This document shows, piece by piece, positions 50,011-59,125 of a stretch of DNA of 64,000 bases. Within the stretch, counting starts at the first letter, position 1, and every line of letters begins with the position of its first letter. Under the pieces are notes generated by a model. The model did no database searches, was not told where the DNA came from, and saw only the letters and a list, made by a program, of their open reading frames with translations. The stretch comes from UBA3210 sp048359995 (GTDB lineage: Bacteria; Bacillota_I; Bacilli_A; RFN20; CAG-449), in the NCBI GenBank assembly GCA_048359995.1, contig DBGCPK010000017.1:1-64000 (forward strand), read 5' to 3'. The position numbers and the translations under genes were made by a program.

Positions 50011-52007
50011 TGTCTTCGTTCGTCGGTTTGATTTTCTACTATCTCGGGCTGACATTTGACCGTTGGGTTCCCGTAAAAGTCGTTTTATTGGCAATCGCTC
50101 TGATATGGGAGACGAAAAGGAGTGGCAAAAAGATTTGGGGTTCATTCCTTTTCTTTCTGCTTGGAATCGGAGTTTCCGCTTATTTCAAGCAGAATCTGTT
50201 TTTTTCGAATATCGGTATGGTGGTGGTCAGAAAAGAAAATTATCTGATCGTTCAAACTTTCAGCGGAAGATACTATGTCTCGGCTTATCAGAACAGTTAC
50301 GATTTATTCTCCGTTTTAAAGATCAAAGGTTCGGTATCGGACTACGGATTTACTTTTTACGAAAGCCAAATGAATTTCAACGAATACTTGAAAGAAAATC
50401 TGGTTTACAAACAGATCGTCGCTGAAAAAATCGAGGTCATCGCTTCGTTCCGATTTCCTTTTTGCCGATGGATGAACGAACAAATTGATCTCTATCCGGA
50501 AGAAGCAGGGGATCTTCTATCTTCGCTTTTCTCGGGTTCGATGAAGAATAAAGAGTTGCAAACGATCGTTTACCGCAACCAACTGAATTATTATCTTTCG
50601 ATTTCTTCCTACCATTTGTTTTTTCTATGCGGCATCGTTCGCAAGATTTTGAGGATCAAATTGAGCGATAAAAGTGCCGAAAAAGGGATAATTTTCCTTT
50701 TATGCTTCTTCTGCGCTTTATCCGATTGGAAATTGAGCGTATTTCGCTTTACCCTCTATCGTATGATCGCGTATCGGAGCGAGTGTTCTATGAAAAAGGC
50801 GATTTCCGTCCATGAAAAAACAGGTAAAACCTTTCTATTCTTGGGATTGATCGCGCCGAATAGTATTTCGTCTTCCTATTTTTTGTATAGTTTTCCTCTT
50901 CTGTGCTTTCTTTCCGTTACTCGTGAAAGCTTGCTCCAAATCGAAAAAGGAAAGAGGAAACGATATTATTTTCTTTTGATCCAACTTTTTTTGATCCCGA
51001 TTCAGTTCCTCATCGATGGAAAATGCAGTATGTTTTCCTTTGTTTTCTGCCTTGTTGTCGGGCCTGTTATTCTGCTGGTATTTTTTCTTTTTCCGTTCGG
51101 CTTTTTTCCGCCGTTCAAACCCGTTGTGTCGTTTTTCGCTCGATTGATATGGAAGATGATCTATTTGTTCGATCGGATCAATTTGATCGTATACGCTTCG
51201 TATTTCTTACCCTTGATTCTTTTGATTTTTCCGGCGCTGTTTTATTGCATTTATCTCATCTATACGGGAAGAAGGAAAAGAATCTTCTTACCGGTGAACG
51301 CGATGATAATCATCGCAATGTTTCCACTGATCCCTTTTGAAAACGGATTTGAAAGATCCGTCAGTTTTATCAACGTCGGTCAAGGCGATTCCGTTTTAAT
51401 CAAGGATGGAAATCAGCACATTCTGATCGATACAGGAGGAGTTTGGGGAAACGACCTCGCCGTTCAGACTCTCATTCCGTTTTTTCGAAAGCATCACGTG
51501 TATCGAATCGACTATCTTTTCGTCACTCACGGAGATTACGATCACTCCGGAGCGTTGAAATCGCTCGCGGAGAATTTTAAGATAAACGAAATTTTTTCGG
51601 AAAATGATTTTACCGAAATCGCTTTGCCGCATTTCACGCTGTATAATTTGAACCATTATGATTATCTTTGGGACGATGAGAATTCGAGATCGATGGTCCT
51701 TTATATGGATTTTTTCCAACACGGATTTCTGTTTATGGGCGATGCGCCGAAAAAAATCGAAAGGGAAATCGTGAAAAACTATCCCGATTTGAAAGTCGAC
51801 TATTTGAAGGCGGGACACCATGGTTCGAACACTTCGACAGATGAAAGCTTTATCTCTCATTACCGACCATGCGAAGCGATTATATCCGTCGGTCTCAACA
51901 ACCGTTACAATCATCCGAACGAAGAAACTCTTCGGATTTTGAATGAGTACGATGTTCGGATAAGGCGAACCGATACGGAAGGGACAATCGTCTATTCGTT
52001 CCGCTAA
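50010..52007 (+). CDS. comEC: DNA-uptake channel ComEC/Rec2
   Basis: 665 residues. N-terminal membrane helices with a short OB-type segment, the competence domain of several helices (about 150-430), and a C-terminal metallo-beta-lactamase-like nuclease domain with NVGQGDSVLI, DTGG, THGDYDHSGAL and KAGHHGSNTS. It transports single-stranded DNA inward. The start is GTG at 50010, overlapping the comEA stop, and no SD is visible, so translation is probably coupled. The N-terminus is shorter than in B. subtilis. Confidence 0.9.
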   Translation: MSSFVGLIFYYLGLTFDRWVPVKVVLLAIALIWETKRSGKKIWGSFLFFLLGIGVSAYFKQNLFFSNIGMVVVRKENYLIVQTFSGRYYVSAYQNSYDLFSVLKIKGSVSDYGFTFYESQMNFNEYLKENLVYKQIVAEKIEVIASFRFPFCRWMNEQIDLYPEEAGDLLSSLFSGSMKNKELQTIVYRNQLNYYLSISSYHLFFLCGIVRKILRIKLSDKSAEKGIIFLLCFFCALSDWKLSVFRFTLYRMIAYRSECSMKKAISVHEKTGKTFLFLGLIAPNSISSSYFLYSFPLLCFLSVTRESLLQIEKGKRKRYYFLLIQLFLIPIQFLIDGKCSMFSFVFCLVVGPVILLVFFLFPFGFFPPFKPVVSFFARLIWKMIYLFDRINLIVYASYFLPLILLIFPALFYCIYLIYTGRRKRIFLPVNAMIIIAMFPLIPFENGFERSVSFINVGQGDSVLIKDGNQHILIDTGGVWGNDLAVQTLIPFFRKHHVYRIDYLFVTHGDYDHSGALKSLAENFKINEIFSENDFTEIALPHFTLYNLNHYDYLWDDENSRSMVLYMDFFQHGFLFMGDAPKKIEREIVKNYPDLKVDYLKAGHHGSNTSTDESFISHYRPCEAIISVGLNNRYNHPNEETLRILNEYDVRIRRTDTEGTIVYSFR

Positions 52008-52078
52008 CATATCATTAAAAATAATGATGGATATTTTGGAAATATTACATCATTCTTATATTAAAGGAGAATGTTTAT

Positions 52079-53527
52079 ATGAACAAAAAAATCTTAACTT
52101 TGGCTGTTTTGACTCTCTTTTTAACGGTCGGATGCAGTTCAAAAAATGTCGGTTCTTCGGTGAGTCCTTCCCTTTCTTCCGATGGAGTGGGTTCATCGCT
52201 CGGTGCCCCCTCTTTTGAAGGGAATTCTTCTTCCGGCGAGAGCAGTTCTTCGTCCGTGGATTTGACACCGTCGATTTCGGTTGAAACAAATGTGGAATTG
52301 TATCCGGGAACCCGATATGCTCTTTCGGTCTCGTCTGAAAATCTCGGCGAAGCAGAAATTCGATTTGAATCGTCTGATGAAGACATCGCCACCATCTCCG
52401 CGCAAGGAGTAATCACGGTGGAAGACGATGAAGACTTAGACGGGAAAGAAGTTTTAATTACGGTTTCCGTCGACGAGTATCTGCTGGAAGAAGAATGCGT
52501 CGTAAGAATTGCAAAAGACTATCCGAAAGCGTGGAAAAACGATACAACCGAAACGAGTTTTTGGGACGGAGTTTATCCTACCTCGAAGCCGGATTCTTTC
52601 GTCGAAGATCTCGATATGCGCATTGCGGAAATCAACGATGCCGCGGCTTTGGCATATATGAATGTGGCTATCGCAGAGGGACAATCCAGCAGTACGGCCT
52701 TTCCTTATCGCGCGGTTTATCTGAATTGCGATGTCGACTTGAACGGATACGAGTGGAAAGCAATCGACGATGAAAGCCGTGTGTTGACCAATGTCGCTTT
52801 CTGCTTTCAAGGACACACGATTTCCGACGGCATTCTGGTTCGAGGGGACGATAAAGTCAGTTCCATCGGCTTTTTCGGTCAGGTGAATTTCGGATTGAAT
52901 TTAGACGGCGTCGTTTTCGATTCGATGAAAATCGGCGGTGTCGAGAACGATGCTTTGACATCGGATAAAAAGTGGAGCGGAATTGTTTTGGGCGCAACAG
53001 ATGGATCATCGACGGAAACCGTGGTTAAAATGAGCAATGTCACAGTACGGAATTGCGTAATCGCTCAAAATGCCGCGAAACAGGCGATACTCATCGGAAA
53101 AGCGCAATCGGATTACGGAATCTATCTTTCGAATATTACTTTGGAAAACAACAGCGTTCTGGGAACGTATACCGTGGGAGGAATCACTTCCTATTCCGGC
53201 GCGTCGTCGATATACGGAGAAAATATCGAAGTAAAAGGGAATACATTTTATTTGATTAAGGCGAAAGATACCGATCAAGGAACGCAATTCGGAGTGATTA
53301 CGGCTCTATTAAGCGGTGTAACGCCGTCAACGGTCTCGGAAACCTATACCGGACTCGCGCAAAGCGAGAATGTCGTTTACTACGGAAGCGCGACCTTTGA
53401 TTCTTCAATCTTGTCGGCCTCCATCGTAACGGAATACGGACTGTTTCAAACGATGATCGATAACGCGGAAGAAATCCCGTTGTGGCAGGGAAGCCGATCT
53501 CACGATGCAGTTACTTTAAATGATTGA
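52079..53527 (+). CDS. Surface lipoprotein with Ig-like (BIG2) domain
   Basis: 482 residues: lipobox LFLTVGCSS, a Ser/Gly-rich linker (about 20-60), a BIG2-type Ig domain (SSDEDIATISAQGVITVEDD) and a C-terminal part of about 300 residues with repeated beta strands and Asn/Ser turns, likely a beta-helix (NVTVRNCVIAQN, ITLENNSVLGTY). It is probably a surface adhesin or glycan-binding protein. The SD AAAGGAG is 10 nt before ATG. Monocistronic. Confidence 0.8.
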   Translation: MNKKILTLAVLTLFLTVGCSSKNVGSSVSPSLSSDGVGSSLGAPSFEGNSSSGESSSSSVDLTPSISVETNVELYPGTRYALSVSSENLGEAEIRFESSDEDIATISAQGVITVEDDEDLDGKEVLITVSVDEYLLEEECVVRIAKDYPKAWKNDTTETSFWDGVYPTSKPDSFVEDLDMRIAEINDAAALAYMNVAIAEGQSSSTAFPYRAVYLNCDVDLNGYEWKAIDDESRVLTNVAFCFQGHTISDGILVRGDDKVSSIGFFGQVNFGLNLDGVVFDSMKIGGVENDALTSDKKWSGIVLGATDGSSTETVVKMSNVTVRNCVIAQNAAKQAILIGKAQSDYGIYLSNITLENNSVLGTYTVGGITSYSGASSIYGENIEVKGNTFYLIKAKDTDQGTQFGVITALLSGVTPSTVSETYTGLAQSENVVYYGSATFDSSILSASIVTEYGLFQTMIDNAEEIPLWQGSRSHDAVTLND

Positions 53528-53534
53528 AAACAAA

Positions 53535-53566
53535 AAGGAAGAACCTGATAATTCTTCCTTTTTTCT
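53535..53566 (+). terminator. Lipoprotein gene terminator
   Basis: AAAAGGAAGAA and TTCTTCCTTTT form an 11-bp stem followed by a T-run. Confidence 0.88.
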
Positions 53567-53637
53567 TGGATAAAATCAGAGAGAATCGGAATTTTCGTTT
53601 CCATTTCTCGGTTTCTTGTGAAATTATCGGAAAACAG

Positions 53638-53667
53638 TTGCAAAGAAAAAGTTTTTTCGGATATAAT
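53638..53667 (+). promoter_or_regulatory. rimP-nusA operon promoter
   Basis: TTGCAA (53638-53643), an 18-nt spacer and TATAAT (53662-53667). Confidence 0.75.
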
Positions 53668-53675
53668 ATCTCCCG

Positions 53676-53756
53676 TAAGTGATCTCTTGCAAGAGATGAT
53701 TTACGGAAACTCATTGCGGATTGAAAAAGTGAGCTCATAACTCACTTTTATTTTTG
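53676..53756 (+). promoter_or_regulatory. Attenuator-like leader of the rimP-nusA operon
   Basis: The leader contains GTAA...TTAC enclosing the perfect palindrome ATCTCTTGCAAGAGAT (about 53681-53696), then AAAGTGAG and CTCACTTT (53727-53749) followed by TATTTTT, an intrinsic terminator ending about 10 nt before the rimP start. In B. subtilis the same operon is autoregulated by NusA-stimulated termination in its leader; this layout fits the same logic. Confidence 0.7.
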
Positions 53757-53767
53757 AAGGAGGCCGA

Positions 53768-54238
53768 ATGAAAGAACTATTAGAGAAAGTCAGACCCTAC
53801 ATTGAATCGCTGGTGAATGAAAACCATCTGATTCTCGACCGATTCGATTTCGAACGGCGCGGCAAGGAATGGTATTTGGTCGTCTACGTGGAAAAAGAAA
53901 CCGATACCGTCACGCTCGACGAAGTGTGCCTTATATCCGATTTGATTTCCAAAAAACTCGATGAAATCGATTTGATCCCGCAGAATTACATTCTCGACGT
54001 ATCCACTTCCGGCGCGGAAAAACCGATCAAGGATCTCCGTCAACTGGAAAAGTACATCGGGAAATACATTGCCGTCAAATTGAAAAATCCCGTAGAAGGG
54101 CTGAACGCGTATACGGGAACCTTGGAACAAGCGGACGAATCGATGATCCGTATGAGTTATAAGGTCAAGACCCGAACCCGATACGTCGATATCGAAATAC
54201 AGAATATCACCAAAGCAAATCTGGCAATTAAATTTTAG
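53768..54238 (+). CDS. rimP: Ribosome maturation factor RimP
   Basis: A 156-residue two-domain RimP with LDVSTSGAEKPIKDLRQL, the conserved core, and a C-terminal SH3-like domain. It assists 30S assembly around S12. SD AAGGAGG. First gene of the operon to rbfA. Confidence 0.94.
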   Translation: MKELLEKVRPYIESLVNENHLILDRFDFERRGKEWYLVVYVEKETDTVTLDEVCLISDLISKKLDEIDLIPQNYILDVSTSGAEKPIKDLRQLEKYIGKYIAVKLKNPVEGLNAYTGTLEQADESMIRMSYKVKTRTRYVDIEIQNITKANLAIKF

Positions 54239-54250
54239 GAGGAATGAAAA

Positions 54251-55828
54251 ATGGTAGATTTAAAACAATTTTTGGTCGCAATCGATGAATTCGAAAACTT
54301 CGGAATCGCCAGAGAAGTAACGATCGCGGCATTAAAGGACTCCATCAGTTCCTTGTTCGTCAAAAAGAATTACGAGGATACGCGGGTCGAAGTCGTCATC
54401 GACGCGGAACAGGGCGATATCCGAGTCAACCTGATCAAACAGGTCGTCGACAATTCAAAAGAAGACGAACTCGACGACAACTTGGAGATTACGCTCGACG
54501 AAGCCAGAGAGATCAATCCGGACATTCGGGTCGGAGAGGATCTGTATATCGAAGTCGATTTGGATTCTTTGAAAAAATCGGACGTCAACAAAATCAAGTC
54601 CGCGTTCAAACAGAAGATCAAAGAGGCGGAGAAACAGGCGATTTATCAGGCTTTTGCCGATAAAAAAGGAGAACTCATCTCCGGAATCGTGGAGAAGATT
54701 GAACCGACGTATACGATCGTCAACATCGGAAAAACTTCGGTAACGCTTCCGAATAACCGCAAAATCGGCGACGAGACTTTCAGCATCGGTCAAACGATCA
54801 AAGTGCTTCTTGCCGAGATTAACTCCGGAACCGGAGGACCGCAACTCATTATCAGCCGTTCCGATCCGAACTTTTTGAAACGGCTTTTCGAAGAAGAAGT
54901 TCACGAGATTTACGACGGAACAGTGGTGATCAAAGACGTAGCGCGTTACGCAGGCGAACGCAGCAAAATTTCGGTGTATTCCACGCAAGAAAATGTCGAT
55001 CCGATCGGATCGTGTATCGGTCCGGGAGGTTCTAAAATTCAGAAAATCTGCGCGCAGATCGGCAAAGAAAAGATCGACGTCGTCGAATATCACGAATACC
55101 CGGGCTTGTTTATCGCCGAAGCGTTGAAACCTGCCGAGGTTTTGGGTGTAAGACTCGATGAAGAAAACCGCAGCGCGGTGGCCGTGGTTAAAAATGACAG
55201 TTTACGCGTTGCCATCGGAAAGCGCGGAATCAACGTCATATTGGCCGTCAAACTGACCGGATGGAAGATCGATATCAAAGAGCAGGATACCGCGATCGGC
55301 GAAAACATCGTATATCTGACCGTGGATCAGATGATTCGAAAAGAAGAAGATATCCGTCTGAGCAAATTGAGAGAGAGCCTCTTGAAAGAAAACGATTTGG
55401 AAAAACTGAATCCGGAGCCGGAGAAAGAGGAAACGTACGTTGAGGAAGTACCGGAAGAGGAAACGGAGGAAGAAGTTTCGGTCGAAGAAGAAAAACCGGT
55501 TGAAATTCCGTTTGAAGAGCAGAAAGTGGAAGTTAATCTTTCGCAGCCGAGAGTTTCACTCGCCGATTTGGAAAACCAGATCGAACTCGATAAAAAGAAG
55601 AAATCGGCCGCGCCGGTTCAACAGAAAAAGAAATTTGTCAAAAAAGAAGACGAGGCCAGCGATAAACCTCGCGTAGAAGAAGAAAAAGAAGAAAACAAGC
55701 CGGCTGTCAATGCAATGCCGATTTACTCCGACGAGGAATTGGAAGCGTTTGAAGACGAAGAGGAAGAAGAAAACTCCTACGATGAGGATATCGATTACAG
55801 CGATTACGACAGCTATTACGACAATTAA
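54251..55828 (+). CDS. nusA: Transcription factor NusA with long acidic C-terminal tail
   Basis: 525 residues: N-terminal RNAP-binding domain, S1 domain (about 135-200), KH1 and KH2 (GPGGSKIQKI and GKRGINVILA). After about residue 355 comes an extension of roughly 165 residues rich in Glu, Lys, Ser and Tyr, ending in Asp/Tyr repeats. Typical Firmicutes NusA stop soon after KH2, so this tail is unusual. It controls pausing, termination and antitermination. Confidence 0.94.
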   Translation: MVDLKQFLVAIDEFENFGIAREVTIAALKDSISSLFVKKNYEDTRVEVVIDAEQGDIRVNLIKQVVDNSKEDELDDNLEITLDEAREINPDIRVGEDLYIEVDLDSLKKSDVNKIKSAFKQKIKEAEKQAIYQAFADKKGELISGIVEKIEPTYTIVNIGKTSVTLPNNRKIGDETFSIGQTIKVLLAEINSGTGGPQLIISRSDPNFLKRLFEEEVHEIYDGTVVIKDVARYAGERSKISVYSTQENVDPIGSCIGPGGSKIQKICAQIGKEKIDVVEYHEYPGLFIAEALKPAEVLGVRLDEENRSAVAVVKNDSLRVAIGKRGINVILAVKLTGWKIDIKEQDTAIGENIVYLTVDQMIRKEEDIRLSKLRESLLKENDLEKLNPEPEKEETYVEEVPEEETEEEVSVEEEKPVEIPFEEQKVEVNLSQPRVSLADLENQIELDKKKKSAAPVQQKKKFVKKEDEASDKPRVEEEKEENKPAVNAMPIYSDEELEAFEDEEEEENSYDEDIDYSDYDSYYDN

Positions 55829-55830
55829 AA

Positions 55831-56109
55831 ATGAAAAAAATACCGATGAGAAAATGTTTGGCCACGAATGAAGTTTGCCCGAAAAGCGATCTTCTTCGAA
55901 TTGTGAAGAATAACGAAGGAAAGATATTCTTCGACTATTCTTCCAAGGCCAATGGTCGCGGGGCGTATATCAAATGCAGTTTGGAAGCGATCGAAATCGC
56001 TCAAAAACGAAAAGTGCTCGACAAAGCGTTGGATGCAAAAGTCCCCGAGGAGATATACGAAGTCCTGAAAAGAGAAGTCAATGCGAGAAAATATCAGAAG
56101 CATGATTAA
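55831..56109 (+). CDS. rnpM: YlxR/RnpM-type RNA-binding protein
   Basis: 92 residues of the DUF448 family, with MRKCLATNEVCPKSDLLRIV and GRGAYIKCS. In B. subtilis the homologue modulates RNase P activity. Between nusA and ylxQ as usual; no SD of its own, so coupled to nusA. Confidence 0.9.
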   Translation: MKKIPMRKCLATNEVCPKSDLLRIVKNNEGKIFFDYSSKANGRGAYIKCSLEAIEIAQKRKVLDKALDAKVPEEIYEVLKREVNARKYQKHD

Positions 56110-56398
56110 CTTCGCCATTCGGGCAGGGAAATACTCGCTCGGAGAAAGCGCTGTTGCCGGAGCAAAAAAAGGAAAGGCGAAATTGGTCCTGATCGCAAAA
56201 GATACCTCTGATTCAAACAAAAAACGATGGATTGACAAATTTACTTATTGCAAAGTGCCTTACGTGATCTACGGCACGAAAGAAGAACTGGGTCTTCTTT
56301 TTCACAAAAAGGCGGTCGCGGTTATCTCGATCAACGAGGTCAATATCGCCAAAGAAATTAGAAAACTGATCAAGGAGGATGAGTTGAATGGCATATAA
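56081..56398 (+). CDS. L7Ae-family K-turn-binding protein YlxQ
   Basis: A 105-residue L7Ae/L30e fold: FAIRAGKYSLGESAVAGAKKGKAKLVLIAKDTSD and VPYVIYGTKEELG. It binds kink-turn RNA. The start at 56081 gives a 29-nt overlap with rnpM; a later ATG at 56102 is possible. Confidence 0.9.
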   Translation: MRENIRSMINFAIRAGKYSLGESAVAGAKKGKAKLVLIAKDTSDSNKKRWIDKFTYCKVPYVIYGTKEELGLLFHKKAVAVISINEVNIAKEIRKLIKEDELNGI

Positions 56399-58247
56399 CA
56401 AAAAAAAGAACAACAAAGGCAATACCCGACTCCAAAACGGACCGAGATTCGATCCGAACCACAAGAAAAAAACGCCTGCAAATAAGGTGAACGGCGGGGT
56501 TTTTACCTATACCGGAGCGATTACGGTCAGCGAACTGGCCAGGCAGTTAGGGCAAAACCCTTCCGATATTATCAAGTATTTGTTTTTGAACAAGAAAGTG
56601 ATGGTAACCATCAATTCCGTCCTCAACGACGAATATATCGGCGAGCTCTGTCTGAATTACGGATATGATTTCAAAAAAGAGAAGATCATCGAAATGGAAA
56701 ATTTCGAAGATCTCGATATCGTCGACGATGAAAAAGATCTCGTCGAACGTTCTCCCGTCGTCGTCGTGATGGGCCATGTCGATCACGGAAAAACGACCTT
56801 GATCGACGCGATCCGCAACTCGAATATCGTCGGCGGTGAAGCCGGTGCGATCACGCAGGCGATCGGTGCCTATCAAAAAGAAGTCAACAACAAGAAAATT
56901 ACCTTTCTCGATACTCCCGGACACGAAGCCTTTACGGCAATGAGAGCCAGAGGCGCGCAAATGACGGATATCGCCATCATCGTCGTGGCCGCCGACGACG
57001 GGGTGATGCCGCAGACGAAAGAAGCCATCGATCATGCGAAAGCGGCCGGCGTAACCATTATCGTCGCAATCAACAAGATCGATAAACCGACCGCTGATCC
57101 GGAACGCGTCAAGCAGGAATTGATGCGGGAAGGCGTCATCGCGGAAGAATACGGCGGAGACGTAATCTTCAAGGAAATCTCTGCGAAGAAGAATATCGGC
57201 ATCGACGACCTTTTGGAAACCATTTTGATCGTTGCGGAATTAAAGGACTTGAAAGCCAACCCGAACCGTTACGCATTAGGTTGCGTCGTCGAAGCGTCCT
57301 TAGATAAAAACGAAGGAGCAAAGGCGACGTTGCTCGTGCAGAACGGAACGCTGAAAGTCGGCGACTATGTCGTCGTGGGAAATTCGTACTGCCGCGTCAG
57401 AAAGATGATCAACGAATACAAAAAAGTATTGAAAACCGCCGGTCCGTCTACGCCGGTCGTCGTAACCGGCATCGAAGATGTCCCTCAGGCCGGCGATCGC
57501 TTTATGGCTTATGCCGACGAAAAGATCGCCAGAGAAATCGCTTTGAAACGAACGCTGAACGCGAAAGCGAAAGATATGAATAAAACCAGCGCGCTTTCGT
57601 TGGACGATCTGTACAATCAAATCAAAGACGGTGAAGTCAGGACGATCAATATCATCATTCGCGCCGATGTGCAAGGATCGGTAGAGGCTGTCAAAAGTTC
57701 TCTGTTGAAGATCGAAATCGACGGAGTCAAAATCAACGTGATTCGTGCGACCGCCGGCTCGATTACGCTTTCCGACGTCATTCTCGCCAGCGCTTCGAAT
57801 GCGATTATCTATGGATTCAACGTCCGTCCGGACGCGGTCGTCAGGGCAAAAGCGCAGGAAGAACACGTCGAAATACGCTTACACACGATCATTTACGCAT
57901 TGATCGAGGAGATCGAAGCGGCGATGAAAGGAATGCTCAAACCGATTGAAAAAGAAGTCGTCATCGGACAATGCGAGGTTCGCTCTTTGTTCAAGGCCAG
58001 CAAAATCGGCACGATTGCCGGAGCGATGGTTACCGAAGGCTGTATCAAACGCGATTCTCTGATTCGGCTGATTCGGGACGGAATAGTGATTTACACAGGA
58101 AAACTCGGCTCGCTCAAACGATTTAAAGACGACGCAGCCAAAGTTAACAGCGGTTTCGAATGCGGACTGACGATCGAAAATTTTAACGATATCAAAGAAG
58201 GAGATATCGTCGAAGCTTACGAAATTCAGCAAGTGGCAAGGGAGTAA
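56388..58247 (+). CDS. infB: Translation initiation factor IF-2
   Basis: 619 residues: a short basic N-terminus, IF2-N, the GTPase with GHVDHGKTTL (about 130), DTPGHEAF and NKID, then domains II-IV. The N-terminal region is much shorter than the enterobacterial IF-2. It delivers initiator tRNA. SD AAGGAGG within ylxQ. Confidence 0.97.
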   Translation: MAYNKKKNNKGNTRLQNGPRFDPNHKKKTPANKVNGGVFTYTGAITVSELARQLGQNPSDIIKYLFLNKKVMVTINSVLNDEYIGELCLNYGYDFKKEKIIEMENFEDLDIVDDEKDLVERSPVVVVMGHVDHGKTTLIDAIRNSNIVGGEAGAITQAIGAYQKEVNNKKITFLDTPGHEAFTAMRARGAQMTDIAIIVVAADDGVMPQTKEAIDHAKAAGVTIIVAINKIDKPTADPERVKQELMREGVIAEEYGGDVIFKEISAKKNIGIDDLLETILIVAELKDLKANPNRYALGCVVEASLDKNEGAKATLLVQNGTLKVGDYVVVGNSYCRVRKMINEYKKVLKTAGPSTPVVVTGIEDVPQAGDRFMAYADEKIAREIALKRTLNAKAKDMNKTSALSLDDLYNQIKDGEVRTINIIIRADVQGSVEAVKSSLLKIEIDGVKINVIRATAGSITLSDVILASASNAIIYGFNVRPDAVVRAKAQEEHVEIRLHTIIYALIEEIEAAMKGMLKPIEKEVVIGQCEVRSLFKASKIGTIAGAMVTEGCIKRDSLIRLIRDGIVIYTGKLGSLKRFKDDAAKVNSGFECGLTIENFNDIKEGDIVEAYEIQQVARE

Positions 58248-58252
58248 TCGCC

Positions 58253-58594
58253 ATGAAAAAAAACAATAAACAAGAGCGCATTGCGACGCTGATTCAAAAA
58301 AATATCACCGACATTATTCTTTACGAATTGAAGAATCCTCTTATGAAATTAGTCAGCGTCAACGGATGCGATGTCAATCACGACAATTCGCTCGCCAAAG
58401 TTTACGTGACGCATCTCGATTCGCGGAAAGTTCGCGAGGCGATCGAAGATTTAAACGCAGCCAAAGGATTTATTCGAACTTCTCTCGCGAAAAAAATGGA
58501 CACGTATAAAGTTCCGGAAATCGTATTCATAAGAGACGACACTTACGATAAAGCGCAGAGAATCGAAGAGATCATCAAGGATATCAAAAAGTAA
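58253..58594 (+). CDS. rbfA: Ribosome-binding factor A
   Basis: A 113-residue KH-type protein: ERIATLIQKNITDIIL and PEIVFIRDDTYDKAQRIEEII. It takes part in 30S maturation. Last gene of the operon, 5 nt after infB. Confidence 0.94.
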   Translation: MKKNNKQERIATLIQKNITDIILYELKNPLMKLVSVNGCDVNHDNSLAKVYVTHLDSRKVREAIEDLNAAKGFIRTSLAKKMDTYKVPEIVFIRDDTYDKAQRIEEIIKDIKK

Positions 58595-58629
58595 GCGAAC
58601 GCCTTCGGATGCGACCTTGATTTTCAAAA

Positions 58630-58656
58630 AGCGCAGAGAATATCTGCGCTTTTTTA
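58630..58656 (+). terminator. rimP-rbfA operon terminator
   Basis: AGCGCAGA and TCTGCGCT around GAATA, followed by T residues. Confidence 0.9.
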
Positions 58657-58723
58657 CGCGTTGATCGGAGATTTTTTTTGGAAGAGAAATCAAAAATCCG
58701 AGAATATCGAAACTTGTAAATTA

Positions 58724-58748
58724 TAAAAAAAACCAGTGTAAACTGGTT
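58724..58748 (-). terminator. rpsT terminator (minus strand)
   Basis: On the minus strand, AACCAGT, TTAC, ACTGGTT and eight T residues. Confidence 0.88.
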
Positions 58749-58755
58749 ATTTCGA

Positions 58756-59016
58756 TTAAAGATGGTTCACTAAATTTTGCAAATGCGCTTTTTGTCTTGC
58801 GGCCGTGTTCTTGTGCTGAATTCCTTTGCTGACCGAAGCGTCGATATAAGAGAAAGCGTTCGGCAATAAAGCGACCGCCTCGTCTTTTTTGCCGTTTTTT
58901 ACCGCGGCTTCGACTTTTTTGATCGCCGTACGCATTGCCGATTTATACGATGCGTTCGCGCATCTTGCTTTTTCGTTGGTTTTTGCTCTTTTGATTTGCG
59001 ACTTGATGTTTGCCAT
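58756..59016 (-). CDS. rpsT: Ribosomal protein bS20
   Basis: 86 residues, basic and helical: MANIKSQIKRAKTNEKAR at the start, and KGIQHKNTAARQKAHL near the end. ATG 59016 has AGAGGTGA upstream; the frame open further upstream is not conserved. Divergent from gpr, a common Firmicutes arrangement. Confidence 0.95.
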   Translation of the reverse strand: MANIKSQIKRAKTNEKARCANASYKSAMRTAIKKVEAAVKNGKKDEAVALLPNAFSYIDASVSKGIQHKNTAARQKAHLQNLVNHL

Positions 59017-59048
59017 TTTGTTCACCTCTTTCGTTTTTAGACTCACAA

Positions 59049-59077
59049 AGTTTATCATAGTTTCAATCGTATTTCAA
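59049..59077 (-). promoter_or_regulatory. rpsT promoter
   Basis: Minus-strand TTGAAA (59077-59072), a 17-nt spacer and extended -10 TGATAAACT (hexamer 59054-59049), the same type as for rpmB. Confidence 0.7.
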
Positions 59078-59125
59078 TAATTTTGTCTATTTTTGTAAAT
59101 GCTATAAAGGAGGGGAGAAAAACGG

